Positions 12,301-23,883 of a stretch of 64,000 bases of DNA are shown in pieces. The notes under the pieces are model-generated. The model saw nothing but the letters and a program-made list of their open reading frames with translations, ran no database searches and was not told where the DNA came from. Both the position numbers and the translations under genes were made by a program. The DNA comes from Volvox africanus (lineage: Eukaryota > Chlorophyta > Chlorophyceae > Chlamydomonadales > Volvocaceae), in assembly GCA_030268105.1 (NCBI GenBank), contig BSDZ01000023.1:1860001-1924000 (forward strand), written 5' to 3'. Every line of letters begins with the position of its first letter. The first letter of the stretch is position 1.

Positions 12301-15300
12301 CCACCTCCACATTTCCACCTACCGGCGGCGCCATATCTATGCTGGGCCCGTTCCCGCTTCAACCTTGTCATCAACTAACGCAGGACGCTGTGGCTCTAAA
12401 ACATAAGCTTTATCTAATACCCACATACAAAGCATGCCAGGCTCGCTGCTGCGGTCCCATGCGGGGGAGCAGTAGGGCACACATGACACATGAAGCATCA
12501 GTCAAGCAGTGCCCAAATGTCAGTCAGCCTTTACGCTTAACCGGAAATTGGATAAGCCTCGGCAACACGACTCAAAAACACTTACTTTTATGTAAAGCCA
12601 TGCTAGGAAGGGAAACAGCCAACCACCTCCGCCAGTACCACTACCACTCATTGATAGCCAATATGCGAGGTATTAAGCCACTATCATGTCCAAACAGTGT
12701 GCAAAGGAAGCAGCCAATAAGGGGAAGACTCGGCTCCCAACCTGACCATAGATGATATGGCACAGCGACAACTCACATATGGCAAACAACAACTTCGCAA
12801 AGTCGAAAACCTTTCATGCTGTGCACCTAGCATTGGCATTCAGCGGCCCGGTACGGAGCCGTGCTAAGCTGACAATTCGGGCAGTACCGGCCCTGGCCAA
12901 CGTAGTTAACTAAGATGCTCGTGCGGCCCGACCTACATAGCGATTGGGGAAGCGGGGCCTTGGGATTTCCCCCGGCAGGAATTTCCCTCGTCAGGCGAAA
13001 ATGCCTAAAAATTATAATCACACTCATCAATGCCAAAAGATCCAAGCCTGCTAAGATCTACGACATAATACGGCATGTATTGTACGGCAGAAGCGAACTA
13101 TCGCCCTATGAGAAAGAAGAGTGGTGAGTGCCCCCAGCCGACAGAAGTCCCACTTCTCGTGACCAAAAACGCGCAGGGCGTCTTGCGTCCTTCCTGACCA
13201 GGGAGACGGGGACGCCTAACCGATACCTATATCAAGATCTTGTCCATGGTACCTACAATAAGATAACTTCAGCCGACAGCGACGCTTCGCCAAGAAAACT
13301 ACGTTTGCATTCCAAGGCTGGAACTTCACTCCTCGCATCTGGCCGACCTTCATATATGCCTTCATGAAGAGATTCGCCAGTCCGTAAACGGGGGCTAGAA
13401 TATGACAATACAGATACATACGCACAGGAACAAGCAAGCAACCAAGCGATGTACAATGTTTGGCGCCACCAAAGATGCGTCATCTACAAGTACGCCACTA
13501 CAAACACAAGCGTGCGTGGGGTCGTTACGCCCCTTGACGTCATTTCATGCATCCGTTTTTTGGAATCCGCTATTAGCACCCGCGGCATACCGTCAGTACC
13601 GTCATATGTAATGAGAACTTTCTCGCACAACGCGCCAAGCGTGCATGCACTTCTCAACCATTGCTATACCATACTACCCGGAAACCGGATGCGGACATCC
13701 CGAAAATGTGTGGGAGCCCCATCCCCGGCCCCCGGGCGTGCTCACCGGTCATTCTGTATGTTAGGTGAAGCGTCACCGCATACAAATTTAGCGGGCGCTC
13801 AAGTCTGTCACAGACTGCGAGGTTTGTCACACACCACCACATTCGCAAAATGGTCCGCATGCTTTTCAAACCCCGACTCGCCTCCGCCTCCCTCGAGCTC
13901 GCAGCCAGACCCTAAGCCTGGCGTGCGAACGAACGCCCGCTGGCGCCCATTTCCCCGAGCGATAGAGACAATCCGGCGCCGCTGTGTCAGGGCGGGACAT
14001 CGCGGTGACGCCTCATCCCCGAACCCAACGAAACGTGCAACCGAGCCCGGTAGCGCGTTTGTAGAGGACCCTCCTCTGGGCACTGCCCAACAGCGGGATA
14101 AAGACATCCTCTGGCAACTACAACGCTTGGGGCACCGAGGCTGCCGTCGGAAGATTGCCTTCTTGGCAGCGGTCCATCCTTTACTCCCTGCTTCTTACTT
14201 CCACACAAGGCTCGTCGAGGATTATATAACCCCAGCACCTCCCAGCATATGCAGCAAAAAAGCCCAAACACGAACGTACAATACAGCGGATTTAAGCGGA
14301 TTTCCTTAGCCTTGGCTTAGTCTTTAACACCCACACATAGTAAGCGCCAATAGGAACATCCGAGTCCATACAAAGAGGCAACACCGAGTACTCTTCCTGA
14401 ACCCTTCGATACATTGTCGATTGTCTCTTTTAAAACAGAGGAACAGAGAAACCCGTAATCACACGAAAATCAGAAACAGCAACAGCCGTGTTGGCAGCGG
14501 CAGTTACCAACAATACAAGAAATAAGACACGTGGCAGTAGTAGCAGCACCGTGACAACCCCCCCCATACTATTTCGTTCAACGGCGCGCAAAGGCGGCCT
14601 GGAATCCGTACACATGCACACACGCGCCCGGGTTGGGATATTGGTGTCACGGCTGACACCGGGGTTATCCGCTGGGTATTTGTCCGCGATTGCGTGCGAC
14701 TTGACAGTCTGGATTCATGGGTCCCCCCTGGCCCCTGGCCAGCCTACTAGGCATCACAGACATTAGACGTCCTAGGCTGTCTGCATTGAGAATTTTAAAA
14801 ACATGGCCGATTGATGTGCCTTTCAATGCATGTGATTCTCGTATCGTACGCTTCGTTCGTACGGGACATCATTCTCCGAAAAAATCTGACAGTACCAGCA
14901 CAGCACCAGGGCTTATACGGCACCACGCCTGCTGTACTGCAAATCCACGCAGCATGGAACCCAACATCATAATCATCTGTGCCTGCACTGGAGCACCAGG
15001 CAAGAGCTGGCGGGGAGAACTGGGAGAGCAAAGCAAGCAAGAGGCACATCAAGATGTACGTTTCCCATGAGCGAAGGCCCTCTTTCATTGAACGCGCGGG
15101 TGATATGTGGGAAATGCCGTAATACCCCGAGTATACAATGCTGCCATCTGCTCGCCGCTTTTTCGCCTCCACTCCTTAGGTGCCTCCACTCCTTAGGTGG
15201 CCACCCCAACAAGCTCGGTACGCTGCGGCCGACCCGCCCTAGCCCCCTCACATATTGCCTGAAAAGCACGATCCTCCTGCGTATCTGCGCCTCGCCAGGT

Positions 15301-15846
15301 CTCCAGTTCATTCCTCGGGCCCCATGCGGAAGGACGTCCTGCTGCCCACATCGTCCGCAAACCAACACACCCACGGGTAACCGTTTTATAGAAACCCACC
15401 ACCGCAGTCCGGCAGTACACTTCAGACACATTACTGCCGTTACTACATGGAGAGGTGATGTGCACATCCTCGTCCTAATGAGACAGTGCTAACGACTACG
15501 TGATTACAACGACTAACGCCCTCGTCATCGCCTTGGCGCTACAGGGCTACAAATCTGTATTTCCAATTCAAACTTTTATTCGCTGGTTCGCGATCCGCAA
15601 CCCGGCGCCTTCGATCACTGTGCGTCTGGATTCCCCATGACCACGGGCCACAAGGCCTGAACGCCAGACGGGCACAGCTGCAGCGGACCCGGTGAAGGGA
15701 AGTCTCTCCCTTTCATGAAGCCGCTGCCATGCACGGAGTCTGAGGGCATGAGCATGAACCATACCGACTACTCCCGGCCCCTGGTCCCTCCGGATGCAGG
15801 TTATTACATTACTGTGCGCAGCTGTAGACCTGAGACGCGCACGACG
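9304..15846. other. Long stretch with no supported gene
   Basis: Many short open frames occur on both strands, the longest a 286-codon ATG frame at 13449-14309 (+). None contains a recognisable domain, and no pair could be joined into a phase-consistent model. Small repeats are present: a GAAA run near 10471-10490, a CACAGA-type run near 11931-11955, and a 17-bp tandem duplication near 15165-15200 (TCCACTCCTTAGGTGCC twice). The 5' flank of the CPSF6/7-like gene and the 3' UTR of the pseudokinase gene must lie at its ends. Confidence 0.5.
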
Positions 15847-16410
15847 CTACTCCGGCTGCAACAGCGTCTGCTGCGGTTGGAGCGATGGGAGGGGCAGCGG
15901 TTGCGGCTGTGGCGGTTGCTGCGGGGTCGGTGGCGGCGGCAGCTGGGATGAACCCGACAGCTCTCCTGACCACGCAGATGTCGTCGTAGACATGGAAAAG
16001 CGTACCGCACCGGCACCGTGTCCGCTGCCCCGGCCGACGCGGTCTGTTTGCGTCGGTGAAGTTACAGGGTCGTAGGAGACCACAGCCATCAGGCTGGAAG
16101 CGATTGGGCCGATGCGATCGCCACTGTCGCTTTCGCCGCCAACGCCCCCAGGTTGCGGCGAAGAAGCCTCTGCTGCCGCAGCTGTCGGTATCTCAAGTAG
16201 CGGCGGCGGCCTCATTATTTCTGGCGCCCTAAAAGCGCCCACACCACCGTTCGTGCGCTTCTCATTCCTTATCTGCGACTCCAGCGCGCGCAGCTCTACA
16301 TAGATCTGCATTGCATACATGGATGCACGCGACGCAACGAGGCATGTGGGCTAAATAAATTGACCAGCCGACCGATCGCAAGTCAGGTATGGGTAGGTGG
16401 ATAGACAGAC

Positions 16411-16489
<79 letters not shown>

Positions 16490-19400
16490 CAAACAGATAG
16501 ATAGACAAACAGATAGATAGATAAAAAGATAGATAGGTAAGCAGATAGACAGATAGAAGGGACTATAGTACGATTCACCTGCTCAAACGTTGGACGCTCA
16601 TTGGGTTCAGCCCGAGTGCAGGCCTCGTATAACGGCTGCAGCTGCGCAACCACCTGACCCGCAAGACATGGCTGTGGCCACGGCGGCCGGTAGGCGCGCT
16701 CTGCAATTTTAAGAAGTAGCGGCACTGCGGGTGGGGAAATTGCGGGCTTTTGTCAGTGGAAAGAATATCACATAATTGTAGATGATGCGAGTGGGTAGCG
16801 GGGAGTGGGCTCGAGAAACATGGACATGGGCAAAAGATTGGGTTGAGACTTGAGAGGGGGGCCGCAGCGTGCTTGCCAAGGAAGAAGAGATGGCTCCTCA
16901 GGACTGCGGCACGAACCCATCGATCTATTCACGGGCCGGAAGTCAAGATGCCCACCCCCAATGCGCATGGGTCGCCGAGTCTACCTAGGGCGTTGGAAAC
17001 GACCTGTTCATGTGCTTGCGTAGACATATTAAGTGGGACAAACAGAGGGTGAGTAAACGACAACGTGATGTTTTACCTAATGGCAAAACTACTGGGGGAG
17101 GAAATTAGGTTTCAACCTCGCTACTGGTCGCTGGAAAGGGCCTTTTATGCACATTATGATCACGCTGGAGGCCCTCCCTGAGCCGCCTCTCCCAACATAT
17201 AGCTTCCACACGGGGGCTCTGAGCACCAACCCGCCCACCCGCCGGCCACCCGCCTCTTACGGCACGTTTGCCGCGCCTCATCATGTCGTACCGTACCATA
17301 AGATCATACCTGTGGGCTCGCCAGCGAAGGGGGGTTGCGGCGCCGAAACCATGGCAAGCAGCAACAACCCGAACGCCCACACATCGGCCTGTGCGGAGGG
17401 ACCCTGACGAAGCGCCTCCGGGGAGTTGTACAACAATCCCGTACTCGTAGCCGCTGGGCCACCGTCGTCAAGCCAGGTCCCCGAGAAGCACGCGTCTGCC
17501 AGCTGCATGTGTGTGTTTAGTGTTGCGGGGGAGGGTAGGGGGGACGACGTACTGGCAAATGCAGCTGTGAGTAAAAAGGGGGCGCACCACCGCCGGTCCT
17601 GGGGATGTGATCGGCATTAACCGTAACCATATCTAAATCCATCCGGTTGATGGATATGGACATCTGGGAGCTGTCCAAATTAAAAACTCCAAATTGGCAA
17701 GCAAATTGATTATAGCTATTATGGCGCTTTGATGGAGGGTTTAAGCCAACGAACACGAAAACTGAAAGTGACCTCTTCGGGGTTCGGGACGTACTATGCG
17801 GGCTTAACCCGTGTGTATGCGGACTTCATCGCCCCAGTCACCGCAATGGATGGGAGGTAACGTGGCTACCAGACCCTGGTTTCGGAGCACTGATTAGGTA
17901 TACGCCGATGCAACCCTAAATCAATGTTGTAATACGGAAAGGGAAGATCACAGCTCAGCTGGTTCAACTTCCATGTATGGTAATGCAGAGGCCCCTCCGT
18001 GACTTCGTAGAACCGGAGCAAGTGCCAATATGCCGGTACTTTAGCGGCGCAAGCACGCGTTTACTTGCCCGGGTTTGCGGCTCCTTTGCATTTCAACTAA
18101 CTTTGACGAGGAGCGCCAATCGCCCTGCAACCTCTGGCCAAATTCCTACAGACTCTCCCCGCGTCTTCCCGCCACTCCTAAAGGCTTCTTCCATCCCCGC
18201 ACCCACCTTGACCTCGAAGAACCGGAGGTCACCTCGGGCACCCACTATTAATACGTTGGTGGGTTTAACGCCGCCGTGTACGATGCCCCGCCGGTGCAGG
18301 TGCCCCAGCGCCGCCGCCACCTCGCGTGCACAGCGAAGAATGGCACGCGCCGCCATGTACGGCGACCAACGACGGTTGGGCCGAAACGGGTTATGTGACA
18401 TGGACAGAAGCGAGGCCAAGTCGCCCTGTGGGAGGTAACATGTTTCTTCAGGGTCAGGGATGGGGGCGGAAGCTCACGTATCGCAGATTCATGGAAGCAT
18501 GCGGAATATCGCGTGTCCGAAGCTGTATCCTATTATGCTATCGCCCCTGTCACTGGTAATGCAGCAGACCGTGCAAAACAAGGCAAAACCAGGAATGGTG
18601 CTTGGTTGAACCCACCATCTCGCAATGCTCCATTATCATGGCGACCACGTGCTCCCCAGCCCGTGGCCGCACGGCCGCTAATGCCATCCGTCGCGGCGAC
18701 GTCAACGTCTCACGCCCCGATGCCATTAGCACTTGCTGGGGCGGCGGCAGTGCTCCAGAAGAAGCTAACTGCGTCGGTAACGACAGAGCCGGGCCGCCGC
18801 CAGGAGCTCGCACGATGCGACCATCCGTGTGATCACCAACAGAGGCCACCGGGCCTACTGGCCGCGCCGGCGCGGTTATGGGAGCAAGCACGGGACCGGC
18901 TGTACTGACGCCAGCGGCGGCTGACTCGCTTCCGCCGTCACTGCCGATTACGACAGTCGCCGTGGGCGCACGCTCCTCTTCCCCAGGGGACGGTTGCCAC
19001 TTTGACTGCTGCGGCAACTCACGGACATCACCCGTGTCGCCACGAGGGTCATTGAACCGTGTGACAGTGGGCGTCGTTGCCTCACTGCTGCTTGTGCGTG
19101 TCCCTGTGCTGGCATACGCCCCTGCTCGCGGGATGGCGGAAGATACGGGCGGGACGGATAAAATGGTGCGGCCTCCGTGCGTGTCGCATGTGTATGTAAT
19201 TGTGAATGCCAAAGGCAGAGCTAAGTTCGCAAAGCAGAAGTAGTAATAACGTAAGAGAAATGAGCAGTTATATAAGCATGTCGTCTTTCTTGTCTGTCTC
19301 TCTCAGATACATATATATACATATATATCAAAGGTTGTGCTATCACTTTCTCCCAGCTATAACCCAACCCATAAAGCCACAAGGACATGACACCACATAA

Positions 19401-22144
19401 CGCGCGCGCGTGCGTCCTCATATCGTGGGAACGCGCTTTCCGCAGCCAACCCGAATAACACACTCGCCCCGGGCTTACCAGCAGCAGCTGCCCCAGTGGC
19501 GCCGCCGTGCAATGGCAGCGCCACCGCTGCTGTCCCACATCCCAACGGGTCATTCCCGTTCGCCGTCACTGTCGCCGCCGCCGCCGCCGTCGCCGCCACT
19601 GAGTGGATCGTTGTGGTGTTTGGTGTGCACTGGCTTTGAACTGACGTCCCGGCATTCAGCAGTGGTTCCCGCAGCGGCAGCCCTGTGGGACTCAACGCCG
19701 CACGGGGACGATCCAGTTGCGCCAGCGCCTGTGCAAAGGCGCGGCTGCTGCGTCGTGGCTCCGGAACCAAAGTCAAGACGGACGCCTGGTCAACCTGTGC
19801 GATGCGAATGCCATAAACGTTCACAAGGTGCCGGTGGCTGCTGGGGCCGACGCGCCTAGCCGCCATCACCATGGGCCCATTCGGAGCGAGGGAGTTGCTG
19901 CACATGATCTTGACAGCAACCGGAAGGCCCTGCCATAGGCCTGAGCGAGAACAGGACCCGAGAGAAGGGGAGGGGGCGGGATGGAGGAGAGGGAGGTAGT
20001 GGTAGCGGACGGATGTCCTTAAAAACGCAGGTCTAGGTTGAACCTATACGTATGTGCATATGCATCTTGGTACGTGTCCTCATTCATATCTCTGCACCGT
20101 CTGTCCGCTAGAGACGAGTTTCCACCTTCCATACGAAATGACCTCTCCACCAGCTAAAAAGGAGGTCTCAAACGCGCGACCTCTTCTTTGTTCCCTTCAG
20201 TGGAGCAGCACTAGATCCCCCGTACCGCCACTGTGCCAAGACCGGGACACCGCAAACGCTTCCCTCCCTCGGATGCTACACGGCACCAAGAACCAACCAT
20301 CAACCACCAATTACTAACCCAGGAAACTCACCGGTGATTATGCTCGAACGTCCACTTCCGGTAACAACCGGCAGAGGCTGTACGGCATTCGCCACGTCAG
20401 CTAGCAGAACACTCAGATGACAGAGCGCTTGCTGCTGCGCCTGCGTCGTCTCTTGCTGCGGAGCCGTAGTAATCGGTAGTATCGGCAGCAGCGGGGGCAA
20501 GAGCAACCGCTGGCTATGAGCGTGGGCTGTAGGCTCTCTTGCAGAGACCACTGCAGCACGCTCCGAAACCGTGCCATGAAGCGTCCCGGCACTCTGGGCC
20601 ATAGAGCCGTACAGATCCCCAGGGCGCGCTGCTACTGCCATACTACCCGAAGGCGCGTTGCTGCCGTACGTGGCATGGCCGGGAGCTGTGTCAGTGGTAG
20701 CTAAAGCAGCAGTAGCAGCCGGTGGCGATGAGGGTCCCTCCGTGCAGCCCATGGCGGCAGCGCCACCTGTGACGACAGTCTCAACCGCGGAAGGCGGTCG
20801 CTGCGGTCCAACGCTCGGTTTCATCGCGGTGGTGCAGTCCATGGCTGCGGCGACGACAGATGTCATTTCATGAGCGACACTAACGGGTGGCTGGCGGATC
20901 TGCGGGTAACTGGCGCTGCGCGGCGAGCCACGGTACAACCCAGCGGCCTGTTGCCCAACCACAACGTCAGAGGAGGCACGTTGCTGCGATGGCGCCGTCA
21001 CCAGCGGCCCCACCGTTATTACCACTGCCGCTGGCAATGATGAAGTCGGTGGCAATGACAGTGACGGTGGGGGTGACAGTGAGGGTTGCGGAGACAAAGA
21101 TGGCGGCAGGGACGTAGTTGCAGGCGGAGTCCCGCTGCCGCCTCCCGCACTGGCCGTGCGCCCCCTGCAGCCACTCGCCACGTCAGCGTTACCTCCGCCA
21201 CCATGCTCTTGGAAGCCACTCGCCATGCTGACAGCCCGCCCTCCACCGCTGGCTGTGCTGCAGGTGCTAACTGCTAGTCCCGTCACACCGAGCAAGCGGG
21301 AGCTCCCAGTGCTGGTGCTGGAAGTTCGACGCCGATTGCTGCGGCGTCGCAATGATGGTCTGCGGCGAGCCGATGTGGCTGCTAGCCCCGTTTGGAGCGG
21401 GTACCGCCCCGAGCCCATAGAGCGGCGCGTCGAGAAGGTGGAAGTGTTGGTGTTGTATGCGGTGGACCCAGGGACAGGTATTCCGGCTGAGGGTCCAGGG
21501 TTGTGCGGAACTGACATGGCGCTGGAACGCGACACTGATGTGAAATACACTGGCTGTAGTCCCGGGGCCCCGGGAGCTGGGACTCCTGGGTAGTCGCCTC
21601 CAATCGCGTCACCGGTGCGGCAGCCTTGATGATCAAGGGGTCCGCTGCAAGCGTTTGTCATAGGTACGGAGAGTAAGGGGGAAGGGAAGCCTGCTGGCAT
21701 TGATAGCAGCGTGCTGTCGCTAGGGGTACGTGGGTTGGTGAAGGTAGTCGTGGCGCCACCTTCAGAATGGAGCAGACCGCGGACTCCCTCCAATATGGCG
21801 TCGAAGACGGAAGACTGCTCGTGCCCAGGTTGGGACCAGGAGAGGGAAGAAGAGGGGTGCCACGGCGGCGCAGGGTGACTGACGGAATTCACGCCGGAAG
21901 GCCCCGTAGACGGCACTGTGGCACTGGGATACTCGATGGCAGTGACTGCGATGAGATCCGGAAGTGACTCGCTCCGGGATAAGGGCGGTAAGACGGCCGC
22001 TTCCGGGTGCAAAGTGGAATCTCGTGGCAGCATCAACGGGCCCTGCTGATCATTGCTATCGCCAATGGCTTCAGAGCCCGTATTCAAGGCGGTGCGGACA
22101 TTATCAAAAGGAACTGGCAAGCAACATGTGAGGAACCGGCGCAT
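15847..22144 (-). CDS. Large TKL-type pseudokinase with low-complexity N-terminal and insert regions
   Basis: Seven exons on the minus strand are phase-consistent: 22144-20332, 19940-19479, 19121-18616, 18425-18207, 17502-17310, 16724-16579 and 16305-15847. They give 1265 residues and a TAG stop. The ATG at 22144 was chosen because the open frame further upstream begins only with TTG. Residues 1-590 are Ser/Thr/Ala/Gly/Pro-rich, starting MRRFLTCCLP. The kinase fold follows: glycine loop GSGRSSIITG (596-605), VAVK (Lys615), SHRHLVNVYG, an insert of about 260 residues, hinge MEHCEM, the HRD position as HGGVKPTNVL (977 onward), DFG as DAC (1003-1005), LLYNSPEAL, ADVWAFGLLL and NERPTF. Family knowledge says TKL kinases phosphorylate Ser/Thr using the HRD Asp. 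Here that Asp is Gly979, so catalysis is unlikely and a scaffolding or regulatory role is inferred. No helix C Glu is obvious. The intron after the NERPTF exon carries a GATA microsatellite. Confidence 0.8.
16398..16548. repeat. GATA/GACA microsatellite in the pseudokinase intron
   Basis: A long run of (GATA)n with scattered GACA and AAAC interruptions fills much of the intron between the last two coding exons. The apparent reverse-strand peptide of repeated LSIYLSIY is only its translation and is not coding. Confidence 0.95.
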
Positions 22145-23880
22145 TTTACCAGCAGCCGTTCTGCACAAGTGCGTCAAACGCCGTTTGGTCAGTTCTTTGT
22201 TGTCGCTTGATAATACAGACAGAAAGTTATATAGGTGATCGCGTTAACCCCTTAACAGCGTTGTCTGTGACGCCTGTACTCGGCGCGCGCGCATCTAAAG
22301 TCGGCGACCTTCCTTATTGGCCTGCAGGTTCAAATGAAAATGTAGTCCGATGGAGTCTCACACGTCGTATTGGATAACGCCGTATGCAATCTCTGAGGAT
22401 GCCGAGTGTGGAAGCAACAGAGGTGGATGTCAGTGTCTGCTTGCTGTGGCGTTTACTTATTAATTACGTGGGCACGAGTACTATATGTAACACCTGGCCG
22501 ACAACTGCAAAAAGAATATTGAGCCAATATAGCCTCAACGTACTTGGCAATATATACCGTTGGGATGTTGGAACGCCAAAGATTATTTCCTTGGTAAAAG
22601 AGCATGTAACAGGACTGTGAGATGATAAAAATTATGCCAGGAAGCTGAACCGGATGGCAGGTACTGTGTAAGACCCGTAACTCAGTTTGCTGCCGACTGG
22701 CACATGATTGGAAACATGGCTGCTTCCCGACAGAATGTTTAGTTTTATATCAAGCACGCAGGAGTAAGAATTTTCAGGCTTTTCAGTATTTGTAGAATTG
22801 ACGATCAGTTGGGCGACATACAACCATGTGGGACAACGATCACTTCGCGGCAATACTGGTAGACTTGGTATACACCATTGGTGAAATCGTTAATGCAATA
22901 ACTATATAGCCATTTATTAACTTATGAAAGCTGTATTGAATCTGTGGAAGGGGAATTTACACTAAAACCTCATGGACATGATTATGTAAACATTCGATAA
23001 GTTTAGGCATTACGGCGGCTGGTGAGTGATATTCGGATGCCTGCGTATAATTTCGAAGGTATTTACAAGTCTGTGCACTTAGCGATGGAGATAATGCATT
23101 ACGCTATAGGCATTCTGTCAGATGATGCTTGAAGCATGTAAACAAAGGCGCATTCATGTGGAAGTCCCTACGCATTCGCCGGGAGTTAGGTGCCCTAGAT
23201 CAAGGGGCCAGGAGAGGCCCAGAGGGTTACGAGACCAGCGTCAAACCGATCGGACTCCCGGCACACCCTTACCACAGGCGCCGCGCGACTAGAAGTTGAT
23301 GGTAAGAACGATACTAAGACCATCGAGGTCATGAACCAAACGCCCCAGAAAATGCTTGCTTCTTTGCTCTAACTTAGCGTTCGACTTCGATTGTTGTTAT
23401 TGTGCATCAGGCCCAGTATGGTAGCTATCCTTGCTTGTCACCGCTATGGAGGTCAGGCTTTCGCTAAAAATATTCTGTTATAGGTTTACAACATAATTTA
23501 TCAAATCTCCTGGTTGTTTCAGCATTCTCACATCCTTTTCCACTTAGTGCTAAAGTCCGACCTATTTAAGTAGAACTTCGCGCTGACCTATCAACCACAA
23601 ATTCTTAATGTTATCGACGACCTTTGGCAAATCTAGTAGCAGACACATTATATATATATATTATATATATATATATATTTTACACGGAAATTCGCGACTT
23701 TGTATTCGTTTTTGTTTGACGATATGCTTTCTTGTAATAATCGCCCTACGGTAGATAATAGTTCGCGAATGTCGTCAGAACGAGGTAATGACGGACCACC
23801 AGCGCTCGTGCTGTGTATTCAAGATATGTTAGGTTTCCCTTTCCAAATTATCAGACCCATAGTACGTTGTAAGGGAACCC
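22145..23880. other. AT-rich intergenic island
   Basis: This stretch is clearly richer in A and T than its flanks and includes a pure TA-type run at about 23651-23679. It starts upstream of the pseudokinase start codon, so the first few hundred bases should hold that gene's promoter. No frame with recognisable protein was found. A 9-bp perfect inverted repeat spans 23178-23262. Confidence 0.55.
23649..23682. repeat. (TA)n dinucleotide run
   Basis: Alternating T and A with one phase slip. It lies at the boundary between the AT-rich island and the decayed coding relics. Confidence 0.95.
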
Positions 23881-23883
23881 AAA

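Noticed and set aside
13449..14309. 286-codon open frame starting with ATG on the + strand
   Set aside because: It is the longest frame in the gene-free interval, but no domain, signal or splice partner is visible, the opposite strand is also open for about 100 codons, and the composition is not that of the clear exons nearby.
16262..16725. Reverse open frames made of repeated LSIYLSIY
   Set aside because: They are translations of the GATA microsatellite in an intron; the true exons on each side are defined by splice sites and kinase sequence.
22142..22177. Longer N-terminus for the pseudokinase starting at 22177
   Set aside because: The codon there is TTG; the first ATG in the frame is at 22144.
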